12,838 nt of DNA from JBOHTO01 sp050733695 (GTDB taxonomy: Bacteria; Gemmatimonadota; Gemmatimonadetes; Gemmatimonadales; Gemmatimonadaceae), in contig JBOHTO010000110.1 in assembly GCA_050733695.1 (NCBI GenBank), forward strand, positions 1 to 12,838. Direction: 5' to 3'. Both the position numbers and the translations under genes were made by a program. The notes below the pieces were generated by a model, which made no database searches, had not been told where the DNA came from, and saw nothing but the letters and a program-made list of their open reading frames with translations. Every line of letters begins with the position of its first letter. Positions within the stretch are counted from its first letter, which is position 1. This document shows positions 1-5,926 of this stretch, piece after piece.

Positions 1-51
1 GTGCGGCGCCCGCAGTCGCTGTTCCTGCATCCGTTTCGCCTTCCCGATCAT
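1..51 (-). CDS. possible 5' end of a truncated gene
   Basis: An open frame starts at ATG (position 51, with in-frame GTG codons at 54 and 57) and runs off the left edge without a stop. It reads M-I-G-K-A-K-R-M-Q-E-Q-R-L-R-A-P-H, and 13 of the 16 codons after the start end in G or C, as expected for coding sequence here. It begins just after the candidate terminator of the upstream lipoprotein gene and would be read in the same direction. Seventeen codons are too few to assign a family, and chance openness is quite possible. Confidence 0.22.
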   Translation of the reverse strand, partial: MIGKAKRMQEQRLRAPH

Positions 52-85
52 CACCACCGTATCGCGGGTGACGCCCGCAACGTCA

Positions 86-110
86 TGACAAAACCGGGAG
101 GCTCCTTCCG
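86..110 (-). terminator. candidate rho-independent terminator after the lipoprotein gene
   Basis: Directly after the TAA stop at 112-114, the minus strand reads CGGAAG-GAGC-CTCCCG followed by GTTTTGT. This gives a six-pair stem with one A-C mismatch, a four-base loop and a run of four T. The position is ideal for ending a transcript from the two secreted-protein genes. The stem is short and imperfect, so the call is tentative. Confidence 0.4.
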
Positions 111-111
111 A

Positions 112-1071
112 TTACCAGCCCGGAGCAGACGCCCAGATCCGGACGCGTCCCCACCACATTGAGATCGTCGTCCCCGCCGGCGGGCCGACGTTGAACGTGC
201 TGGCCAGCGCCAGACCGCGGAAGTAGTCCCCCGGTGCGTCGAGGTTGGTGCCGTCGTAAATGACCTGACCGTCCTGCCACAGGCGATATATCCCGCCCGT
301 CGGCGCGCTTGCCTTGACGTGAATCCGGAGCTGATGCCAGTTGCCGTCCCACAGGCGATTCGCGCCAAGCGCATACCAGTGGGCCTGCACGTTTCCCGGA
401 TTCCCGAACCAGGCCTCCCCATTTGCGTTCAATCCGTGGAAGAGTTCCCAGCGCGCCGGGTCGTAGGTGCCAGTGATCGAGTAGAAGAGGAACTTCATCC
501 CGGAGCTGCGCGAGTCGCATGCACCGCCGTGCTCTGGACGCCAGTCGGTCTTGAAGTTGGCACTGAAGCGCACGTAGAGCTCTATCCATGCCTCGTTGGA
601 GTTCGCACTGTTCCATGCCGGCGGCAGGAAAACACGTTCGGCGGATTCTCCCCAGCACGGGGAAGCGCGGCCCACCCAGTCGTACCGCATCGATTGCGAG
701 AGACCCAGTGATGACATCGCGACGGCCTGATCGAGTTGTACCGCCCCGTTCTGCTGCATCAGTGCATCGTAGTCGTCGCGGTACCAACCCTTCGGGTCCG
801 AGAGCATGTGCGCAGTGCTCGTATAGGCCGCAAAGTCCTCTTCCACGAGCGGTGACACGCTCCCCGTCGGTGGAGGAGGTTGCGTCGGCGGAGGTGGCTG
901 CGCCGGCGGAGGTGGCTGCGCCGGCGGCGGAGGCGGGTTCTGGCCCGGCGGATTCTGGCCAGGCGGGTTCTCCGGCGGTTCGGCGATCGTCGTCTCGCAC
1001 CCCAGGTTCAGGGTCGCGACCATGACTGCGAGGACTGTACTGGCAAGCATATTCGTCAGTGATTGTTGCAT
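112..1071 (-). CDS. secreted proline-linker protein with concanavalin A-like (polysaccharide lyase-like) domain
   Basis: The 319-residue product has a hydrophobic N-terminal export segment (about residues 8-24) ending at Cys25 in an L-N-L-G-C context. It may be a lipoprotein, but the lipobox is imperfect because Asn sits at -3. Residues 32-69 form a proline-rich linker made of PPGQN and PPPPAQ/PPPPTQ units. The rest (about 75-319) is rich in Trp and aromatic residues and has the strand pattern of jelly-roll concanavalin A-like folds seen in heparin-lyase-like and LamG proteins. Examples are W-I-E-L-Y-V-R-F, S-G-M-K-F-L-F-Y, W-H-Q-L-R-I-H-V and Y-R-L-W-Q-D-G-Q-V-I-Y-D. I see no catalytic residues that fix an enzyme class. 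It lies 54 bp behind a paralog and probably shares its transcript. ATG 1071 has a G-rich Shine-Dalgarno (GGGGGAA) about 8 bases upstream. A role in binding or trimming the locus polysaccharide is inference. Confidence 0.8.
   Translation of the reverse strand: MQQSLTNMLASTVLAVMVATLNLGCETTIAEPPENPPGQNPPGQNPPPPPAQPPPPAQPPPPTQPPPPTGSVSPLVEEDFAAYTSTAHMLSDPKGWYRDDYDALMQQNGAVQLDQAVAMSSLGLSQSMRYDWVGRASPCWGESAERVFLPPAWNSANSNEAWIELYVRFSANFKTDWRPEHGGACDSRSSGMKFLFYSITGTYDPARWELFHGLNANGEAWFGNPGNVQAHWYALGANRLWDGNWHQLRIHVKASAPTGGIYRLWQDGQVIYDGTNLDAPGDYFRGLALASTFNVGPPAGTTISMWWGRVRIWASAPGW
872..975. repeat. in-gene tandem repeats encoding the Pro-rich linker
   Basis: Three consecutive 18-base units occupy 872-889, 890-907 and 908-925. 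The last two are identical (GGAGGTGGCTGCGCCGGC on the plus strand) and the first differs at a few bases. Each encodes a PPPPAQ/PPPPTQ unit on the minus strand. They are followed up to about 975 by near-copies of a 15-base unit built on GGCGGATTCTGGCC that encodes PPGQN. All units are multiples of three, so copy changes would lengthen or shorten the linker without breaking the frame. Confidence 0.8.
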
Positions 1072-1107
1072 GTGAAGTTCCCCCAGAGTATTGGCCCCGA
1101 TTCGGCC

Positions 1108-1121
1108 GAACGCAAGCGTTC
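1108..1121. repeat. short inverted repeat between the two secreted-protein genes
   Basis: GAACGC-AA-GCGTTC is a perfect inverted repeat five bases beyond the TGA stop (1126-1128) of the upstream paralog, within the 54 bp spacer. No T-run follows on the minus strand, so it is a weak terminator at best. It could instead stabilise the 3' end of the upstream message or affect loading at the next start. Confidence 0.4.
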
Positions 1122-1125
1122 TGCG

Positions 1126-2061
1126 TCAGATCGCGCAGCCCACTCGCTGTGTGCTGACCACCAGCATGTCGAAGTAGCGTTCCTGATTCGCCGGGGCGCC
1201 GCCATTCCAGTAGTTCTCGATGAACACCGCGTTGATGCCGTAGTCGACGTACGCCCCAACCCAGTTGAGGCCCGTGCGCTCCGCGGCAAGCGTTCCATCG
1301 ATCCACAGCCGGAATGCTCCGTTCGACTGACTGGCATCGTTGAGGCGCACGCTTGCTTCGATGCAGCGCCAGGCACCGAGTGCCTGGGGCGCGAATACCG
1401 CGCTCGAGCTCTGAGCGCTGCCGAGCCAGCGCATGTTGGCCCAGTCGTTGTAGCCTGTGGTGCGCAGGGATCCCTGAGCATCAGTGCCGGATGCGGGATC
1501 GATGATCAGATACTCGTGGGCGCTGCCACCGCTCCAGACATGGGCGACCATGGCCTCGGACCAGTTGCCCGACGCGAAGCTGAGAGCGCGTGACATCTTG
1601 AATCCGCCGCCGCCCGTCCACGCCGGCGGGTATCGCACGAACACGCGCCAGTAAACCTCGCGGTAGTGCGCGGTGCCGGCATCGACAGCGCGGAAGTACG
1701 CATCGGGCGTACGCCCGAACGCGAGTTTCAGTGAACCGGCATCGGGGATGCCGGCACGGTAACGCACGAGCATGCCAGTGGAATTCGCGACGCCGACATC
1801 GGCGGCTCTGGTGAAGTTGCCGCTGGCGTTGTCGTACTCGAAATAGCGCCCGAGGCGATCCGATTCGAAATCGTCGCACCAGATCCACTCCGGTTTCGCG
1901 GCCGCACACTCGAGGCTCGCCACTGGCGGCGCGCCAGGATCAGCGGGATCAGCGGGATAAGCGGGATCGTCGGGATCCTCCGGAACGGCGCCGGTCGCGG
2001 GCGTGCACGACAGTGCGGCCGCGAGGGCTGCCAGAACCCGCAGTTCGTCAATGCGCTGCAT
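1126..2061 (-). CDS. secreted protein with DP-rich linker and concanavalin A-like domain, paralog of the 112-1071 gene
   Basis: The product has 311 residues. The N-terminus (residues 1-25) looks like a short signal peptide with an Ala/Leu core and Cys19. The motif A-A-L-S-C is a poor lipobox, so either signal peptidase could process it. An acidic Asp-Pro linker follows at about 27-46. After a W-C-D-D-F-E segment comes a jelly-roll-like domain with V-Y-W-R-V-F-V-R-Y, G-G-F-K-M-S-R, W-R-C-I-E-A-S-V-R-L and F-R-L-W-I-D-G-T. These line up in order with strands of the downstream paralog. The layout resembles polysaccharide-lyase-like and LamG-like secreted proteins. The function is unknown, and glycan binding or cleavage is inferred from fold and location. 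ATG 2061 follows GGAGGAG with very short spacing. No other ATG, GTG or TTG lies upstream before an in-frame stop at 2131-2133, so the start is secure. Confidence 0.8.
   Translation of the reverse strand: MQRIDELRVLAALAAALSCTPATGAVPEDPDDPAYPADPADPGAPPVASLECAAAKPEWIWCDDFESDRLGRYFEYDNASGNFTRAADVGVANSTGMLVRYRAGIPDAGSLKLAFGRTPDAYFRAVDAGTAHYREVYWRVFVRYPPAWTGGGGFKMSRALSFASGNWSEAMVAHVWSGGSAHEYLIIDPASGTDAQGSLRTTGYNDWANMRWLGSAQSSSAVFAPQALGAWRCIEASVRLNDASQSNGAFRLWIDGTLAAERTGLNWVGAYVDYGINAVFIENYWNGGAPANQERYFDMLVVSTQRVGCAI
1937..1978. repeat. 9-base tandem repeats encoding the Asp-Pro linker
   Basis: The plus strand carries about five imperfect copies of a nine-base unit related to GGATCAGCG (variants GGATAAGCG and GGATCGTCG). 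On the minus strand they encode repeating D-P-A/D-P-D steps of the linker behind the signal peptide. The unit keeps the reading frame. Both paralogs therefore have a repeat-encoded linker in the same place, but with unrelated repeat sequences. Confidence 0.7.
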
Positions 2062-2130
2062 GCTCCTCCGATGCGGACACCAGCCGGCGTGTCCTGCGCG
2101 GGTGAACGAGGCATGGCGAAGTGCGAGTAA

Positions 2131-2188
2131 TCAAAAGGAAAGCCGGGCCGCCAGCCTCGAGGAAGTCGATTCGGCTGGCGGCCCGGCT
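2131..2188 (-). terminator. large hairpin with T-rich tail, probable intrinsic terminator
   Basis: A perfect 16 bp inverted repeat has arms AGCCGGGCCGCCAGCC at 2141-2156 and its complement at 2173-2188. The 16-base loop can itself pair through TCGA/TCGA. On the minus strand the second arm is followed by TTCCTTTTGATTA (down to about 2131). The plus strand has no T-run after it, so the orientation fits transcription from the operon. It sits about 400 bases beyond the last operon stop and 70 bases before the next start, so it may instead act as an attenuator in the leader of the secreted-protein genes. Confidence 0.5.
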
Positions 2189-2354
2189 GGCGTGGCGGAA
2201 TGGCTCCGCTGTAGCCCCGCGGCTCTGCGTCGCTGCCTTTCGACAGCTTTGCTCTGAGCAGCTCTCTGTGCTGGAACCGCGTGCGTGCTTACGGCTCCGT
2301 TGTGGCCATGTTGCAGCAAGGCGTGCGCCGCATTCGTCGCTTCATCTGCTATCC

Positions 2355-2369
2355 CGTTGCGAAGCAACG
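2355..2369. repeat. short hairpin CGTTGC/GCAACG
   Basis: Six perfect pairs, CGTTGC-GAA-GCAACG. On the minus strand the RNA would have a compact UUC loop. It begins just after the TAA of a possible 25-codon leader frame. No T-tract follows. It is recorded as part of the structured spacer and no function is assigned. Confidence 0.4.
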
Positions 2370-2370
2370 C

Positions 2371-2448
2371 TTACACAGCCGCACCTCGACGAACGTCGAG
2401 GGAATGTCTCTCGCGCGTACGACGCAATCTGCGGAATTCATCGCACAT
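2371..2448 (-). CDS. possible 25-residue leader peptide
   Basis: An ATG at 2448 is preceded by GAGGGAG about 6-7 bases upstream on the minus strand, a good ribosome binding site. It opens a frame of 25 codons that reads M-C-D-E-F-R-R-L-R-R-T-R-E-R-H-S-L-D-V-R and ends at TAA (2371-2373). The peptide is Arg-rich and the frame contains one hairpin and precedes another, as leader peptides sometimes do. No family is recognised. A chance match of a good ribosome site with a short frame is about as likely. Confidence 0.2.
   Translation of the reverse strand: MCDEFRRLRRTRERHSLDVRRGAAV
2384..2401. repeat. 7 bp perfect hairpin in the spacer
   Basis: CCTCGAC-GAAC-GTCGAGG is a seven-pair stem with a four-base loop, 14 bases from the next hairpin (2355-2369). 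Two strong hairpins in tandem, plus the larger one at 2141-2188, suggest a structured transcript from this region on the minus strand. Confidence 0.45.
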
Positions 2449-2557
2449 TGCAAGCTCCCTCTCGTGTTTCGAAAGGACCAACGTGGGGCACGGCGCTCGA
2501 AGAACGCGATGTGTGTCGCGAAGCCGATGTGCTGCAGCCCACAGGTGAGGCGATGAC

Positions 2558-2599
2558 GCTGATTCAGGCGCTGATGATTCAGGCGCTGATGCTTCAGCC
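2558..2599. repeat. 15-base direct repeats across the last stop codon of the operon
   Basis: On the plus strand GCTGATTCAGGC, GCTGATGATTCAGGC and GCTGATGCTTCAGCC follow one another. On the minus strand each copy carries a TGA in the same frame, so the degenerate glycosyltransferase gene ends in a series of in-frame stops 15 bases apart. The units are partly self-complementary (GCTGA/TCAGC). Confidence 0.6.
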
Positions 2600-3607
2600 G
2601 CTCGAGACGTCGCGCGCGTCGCCGGCGCGCCGCAGGCGATACGGAGATCGCATCGGCGCATGCAGGTGCACGATGATCTCGCCGATCAACCCGAGCGCGA
2701 TCGCCTGCACGCCCAGTACGACCAGCAAGACGCCCAGGAGCAGGATGGGTCGATTTGCCAGCCCCTGTCCGCCCAGTCGTTGAACGAACACGACAGCCAG
2801 CACGGCGGCGCCGCCGCACGACAGTGCGCTGCCTGCCAACCCGAAGAAGCGAAGCGGCTTCTCACGAAACTGCACGAGAAAGAACAACCCGAGAAGATCG
2901 AGCATGCGCCGGAGATAGGTGCCCGGTCCGTACACGCGGCGCCCGAGGTCCTGGGTGTGCTGAGCGGCCGGGATCTCCAGCACGGAGAATCCCTCGCGAA
3001 GCGCTATCACCGGAAGGAATCGGTAGAAGTCTCCGTACAGCGGAAGCTGGGCGAGCACGTCGCGCCGCATGGCTCGCACGCCGCAGGCAACGTCGTGAAT
3101 GCCGCCGCCCGACATGCGCCCGAGGAGCGAATGCAGGACACGCGCCTGCAGTCGGTTGATCCACGGGTCGCGGCGCGGCCAGCGTCTCGCTATGGCGAGA
3201 TCAGCGCCCGCCTGCACCTGGCGGATGAGCTCGACCAGCGCAGCCGGCTGAACCCGCCGGTAGCATGGCAGCGTGACGATTATCTCGCCGCGGCAGAACT
3301 CCGAAGCTGCACGGAGCAGCAATCCCTCACCCGTCGCCACGCCCGCGTCGAGCACTCGCACCGGCTCGCCAGCGAGCGTCAGCCCGCGGAGTGGAGCTGT
3401 GAGATCGCGCAGCCACGGTTCGGCGATGAAGATGAACTCGAAGTCGAACGGCCCGTTCCGCAGCGGTTCGGCGAATTCCTGGTACAACTGCACGAGGGAT
3501 TCCGGTCGCTCCGTAACCGGCACTATGACAGAGATACTGATCTCCGCCTGCGGCGCCTCCCATGGTCGGGAGTGCGGTACCGTGGCCGACTGCGCGAGCT
3601 GACTCAC
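2594..3607 (-). CDS. degenerate GT2-like glycosyltransferase, membrane-anchored, lacking the aspartate motifs
   Basis: The 337-residue product matches its upstream neighbour in length and layout: an N-terminal S-V-I-V-P (26-30), a GT-A-like core, H-D-V-A-C-G-V-R-A-M (171-180), then two membrane segments (about 252-278 and 285-312). The nucleotide-sugar motifs are gone. Where GT2 enzymes have VDDGS it reads I-A-E-P-W (61-65), and where they have DGDLQ.DP it reads L-P-C-Y-R-R-V-Q-P (113-121). The frame is otherwise intact, with no internal stop, so this is a maintained protein and not decay. It could be a non-catalytic partner or regulator of the neighbouring enzyme (inference). The GTG start at 3607 overlaps the previous stop by one base (TAGTG) and has GGGAGG seven bases upstream. 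An annotation pipeline would simply call it a family 2 glycosyltransferase. Confidence 0.85.
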   Translation of the reverse strand: MSQLAQSATVPHSRPWEAPQAEISISVIVPVTERPESLVQLYQEFAEPLRNGPFDFEFIFIAEPWLRDLTAPLRGLTLAGEPVRVLDAGVATGEGLLLRAASEFCRGEIIVTLPCYRRVQPAALVELIRQVQAGADLAIARRWPRRDPWINRLQARVLHSLLGRMSGGGIHDVACGVRAMRRDVLAQLPLYGDFYRFLPVIALREGFSVLEIPAAQHTQDLGRRVYGPGTYLRRMLDLLGLFFLVQFREKPLRFFGLAGSALSCGGAAVLAVVFVQRLGGQGLANRPILLLGVLLVVLGVQAIALGLIGEIIVHLHAPMRSPYRLRRAGDARDVSSG

Positions 3608-4635
3608 TACGCGGCCTCCCTGACCAGCGGCAGTGGCCTCGGATCGCGGTCGTGCAATCGACGCAGAGCGGCTTCTGCAATCAGGCCCAGCATCAGCAGG
3701 TAGAACGCCAGTCCGAACCATAGCAATGCCGCACCCGGCAGGACGATGGCATCTGCGATGGGTGCGGGAAACATCACCGCTCCCGTTGCCGCGGCAACGG
3801 CGAAGGCGAACGCGATCAGCATTGCCATCGCGGCGCCGATGCCGAACAGTGTCAACGGACGCTCGCGAAAGCTGCGAATCATCTTGATCGCGAGCAGGTC
3901 CGCGAATACCTTCGCGACCCTCGATAACCCGTACTTGCTGCGGCCGAATCGCCGGGCGTGGTGCCTGACGGGGATCTCCGCAATGCGGGCCCCGGCGGTG
4001 GCGGCTGCAACGGCGGGGATGAACCGGTGCATGTCAGAGTACAGATGGACCCGGTCGAGCAGCTCCCGCCGATACGCCTTGAGTGAGCACCCGTTGTCGC
4101 GAATCGGCACGCCAGTGACGCCTCGAATCAGGCGATTGGCGATCCATGATGGAACCTTGCGCGTCAGCAGTTTGTCCTGGCGGTGCACGCGGTACGCCGC
4201 GACCAGGTCGAATCCTTCCTCCACCTTCCGGATGAGAAGCGGAATGTCGCGCGGGTCGTTCTGAAGATCTCCGTCCATGCTCACGACGATCCGGCCCGCG
4301 GCGTGGTCGAACCCCGCCTGCATCGCCGATGTCTGCCCGAAGTTTCTGGCCAGGCGGATCACGCGCACCCTCGCGTCGATTCGCGCGATCTCGGTGGCGA
4401 CGAGGGCGGTTCCGTCAGTGCTCCCATCATCGACGAGCAGAAGCTCCCAGGCGGACTGGCCGGCCAGTGACTCCCGCACGCGATCGACAAGCAACCGAAC
4501 GTTCTCCTCCTCATTGAAGAGCGGAACCACGATGGAGAAAGCAGGCTGGTCGGCCATTTGGTCGTCGGAGTCGGCAACGCCCGTGCCGCTCGCCGGGCGC
4601 GGTGAAGTCACCCGCAACGCACGCGCATCACGCAT
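3607..4635 (-). CDS. family 2 glycosyltransferase (polyprenyl-phosphate sugar transferase type) with C-terminal membrane segments
   Basis: A GT-A glycosyltransferase of the DPM1/ArnC-like type, which moves a sugar from a nucleotide donor to a polyprenyl phosphate or lipid-linked acceptor at the inner membrane. Visible motifs (numbered from ATG 4635) are S-I-V-V-P (34-38), VDDGSTDGT (68-76), MDGDLQNDP (120-128), D-N-G-C-S-L-K-A-Y (180-188) and H-H-A-R-R-F-G-R-S-K-Y-G (225-236). Two hydrophobic segments lie at about 263-288 and 297-320. The length of 342 residues suits the family. ATG 4635 overlaps the aminotransferase stop by 8 bases, in line with the tight packing here. ATG 4557 (316 residues) is an alternative, because the first 26 residues are low in complexity and outside the domain, and neither start has a strong ribosome site. 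Donor and acceptor cannot be read from the sequence. Confidence 0.88.
   Translation of the reverse strand: MRDARALRVTSPRPASGTGVADSDDQMADQPAFSIVVPLFNEEENVRLLVDRVRESLAGQSAWELLLVDDGSTDGTALVATEIARIDARVRVIRLARNFGQTSAMQAGFDHAAGRIVVSMDGDLQNDPRDIPLLIRKVEEGFDLVAAYRVHRQDKLLTRKVPSWIANRLIRGVTGVPIRDNGCSLKAYRRELLDRVHLYSDMHRFIPAVAAATAGARIAEIPVRHHARRFGRSKYGLSRVAKVFADLLAIKMIRSFRERPLTLFGIGAAMAMLIAFAFAVAAATGAVMFPAPIADAIVLPGAALLWFGLAFYLLMLGLIAEAALRRLHDRDPRPLPLVREAA
3615..3620 (-). promoter_or_regulatory. Shine-Dalgarno deciding the GTG start at 3607
   Basis: GGGAGG on the minus strand lies seven bases before the GTG at 3607-3605. It sits inside the last codons of the preceding glycosyltransferase gene, whose TAG shares its G with the GTG. 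This favours GTG 3607 over the in-frame upstream ATG at 3721, which would force a 115-base overlap. Confidence 0.75.
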
Positions 4636-5926
4636 GGGTGTCGAGCACCTGCAACACTCGCTCGCGATCGGTGATCGAGAGCAGGGAATGAGTCGGCAGC
4701 GTGATGAGATCGCGAGCGAGCATTCGGGCACCGGCAATGTCAACCGCAGGTGCCCGCATTCGTGCTCTGACGCTCGCGAGTGAATCCAGCGGTGCGGGAT
4801 AACCTGGCGCGATTCCGAGCCGCAGGCTCTGCTCAATCGGGCCAAGCCCGTCGATCCCGCCCTTCATCCGAACGGGATAACGCAGATAGCCGGCGATCGA
4901 CCCGGCCGGCGCTGCAAAATGTTGCGCCCGCCGTCCCGCGAGTGCCAACTGGTAGTGACTTGCGTTCGAACGCCGAATCCCGGCTTCAGTTTCGGCATCG
5001 GGCAAGGTGATGCCGACGAGAGCGGCGGCCAGGGCGGCGATACCGCGCGCCGGAGTCGGATCGCGGTATTGTGTCTCCCCGAGCCCGAGCCAGGGAAGGG
5101 CTCGCGGCATGGCGTAGACACCAGGTCGGCCCAGAGCGAGCTGCGCCACGGCAGACACGAGAATGCGGCACTCCTCGGTGAGACCGGTCGTAGACGGTTC
5201 GTCGTTGCCTTCCACGAGTGCGGTCCCGGAGGAGCGAAGCAACAGAGCGCCTCCCTTGACGCCTGTCCATCCCTTGCCCCGTCCGAAGCTCAGCGCGGTG
5301 ATGTCGCCGAGCGCGCCGAGCGGCCGCGATCGCCAGGCACCGCCGTGACCCTGTGCGGCATCCTCGATCACGATGGCACCGCGCCGCGTAGCGCATGCAG
5401 TGACGGCATCCCACGGGACGGGCACGCCATAGAGGTGGGAGACCACCACGATCCGGGCACCGGCCGCGAGGACACGCTCGAGCGAGTCCGCGTCGGGAGC
5501 CAGAGTGACGGGATCGATATCATAGAGCGCGATCGCAGCGCCTGCGCCCACGGCGGCTGTTGCGACATCGAAGCACGTGAAGGCAGGTAGAGCGACCGGC
5601 GCGCGTTCACCGACCAACCTCCGCGCCGCCCGAATCGCGAGCTCGAGAGCCTGCGTCCCGCCCGCGCACAGAATAGCGACATCGGCATCGTACTTTCTCC
5701 GGAGCAGAACGGCGAGGTCGCGCCGGCAGTCCACCGACGGTCGGAGTGCCCGGTAGAGCCCGTGCCGAATCGCGGAGGCCGGCAGCGGAGAGAAAACCGG
5801 AAGCTGGAAGCGCCCACGCAGACCATGTCGCAATCCCCGCGCATCCCGCGCATCCCGGGATGACCATGCCGGTCCGTGACGCCAGCCGGGGAGCCGGGGG
5901 CCGGAGACGATTCCGTTCGTGTTCAT
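4628..5926 (-). CDS. DegT/DnrJ/EryC1/StrS-family PLP-dependent aminotransferase
   Basis: The 432-residue product is a fold-type I sugar aminotransferase, a family that makes amino sugars from keto nucleotide sugars using PLP. Motifs are C-A-G-G-T-Q-A-L (87-94, phosphate-binding), S-H-L-Y-G (163-167), E-D-A-A-Q-G-H-G-G (188-196, with Asp189 facing the pyridine nitrogen) and S-F-G-R-G-K-G-W (213-220), whose Lys218 should form the Schiff base. The N-terminal 45 residues are unusual: Arg-rich with a small repeat (R-D-A-R-D-A-R-G, 24-31) encoded by a 9-base DNA repeat near 5840-5858. ATG 5926 overlaps the stop of the FemAB gene in an ATGA, so translation is probably coupled. Next to a FemAB acyltransferase and a deacetylase, it may supply an amino group that is then acylated (inference). 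The substrate is not determinable here. Confidence 0.87.
   Translation of the reverse strand: MNTNGIVSGPRLPGWRHGPAWSSRDARDARGLRHGLRGRFQLPVFSPLPASAIRHGLYRALRPSVDCRRDLAVLLRRKYDADVAILCAGGTQALELAIRAARRLVGERAPVALPAFTCFDVATAAVGAGAAIALYDIDPVTLAPDADSLERVLAAGARIVVVSHLYGVPVPWDAVTACATRRGAIVIEDAAQGHGGAWRSRPLGALGDITALSFGRGKGWTGVKGGALLLRSSGTALVEGNDEPSTTGLTEECRILVSAVAQLALGRPGVYAMPRALPWLGLGETQYRDPTPARGIAALAAALVGITLPDAETEAGIRRSNASHYQLALAGRRAQHFAAPAGSIAGYLRYPVRMKGGIDGLGPIEQSLRLGIAPGYPAPLDSLASVRARMRAPAVDIAGARMLARDLITLPTHSLLSITDRERVLQVLDTHA

Larger units (their letters stand above)
2062..2593. other. 532 bp non-coding region with several hairpins
   Basis: This lies between the end of the nine-gene operon (stop at 2594-2596) and the start of the first secreted-protein gene (2061). 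No convincing protein gene fits. The longer open frames here on either strand have no domain pattern or usable start context. It contains tandem 15-base repeats at its right edge, perfect hairpins at 2384-2401 and 2355-2369, and a 16 bp stem at 2141-2188. It could be a terminator plus the leader of the secreted-protein pair, or include a small structured RNA. I found no good -35/-10 promoter. Confidence 0.6.

Noticed and set aside
872..1978. CRISPR array suggested by regular repeats in the two secreted-protein genes
   Set aside because: Units of 9-18 bases without spacers, in frame and encoding Pro-rich or Asp-Pro linkers. They are coding minisatellites.
112..2061. PEP-CTERM sorting signal on the secreted proteins, which would fit an XrtA locus
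   Set aside because: Neither C-terminus has a P-E-P motif followed by a hydrophobic helix and basic tail. They end in W-A-S-A-P-G-W and Q-R-V-G-C-A-I.
2189..2280. tRNA-like stretch (GGCGTGGCGGAATGGCTCC on the plus strand resembles the 5' part of Ser/Leu tRNAs)
   Set aside because: No T-loop GGTTCGAATCC match, no closing acceptor stem and no anticodon arm could be found downstream.
2660..3703. Long plus-strand open frame (347 codons) opposite the degenerate glycosyltransferase
   Set aside because: It is antisense to a gene with recognisable domain structure and its product shows no coherent fold. It is openness caused by high GC.
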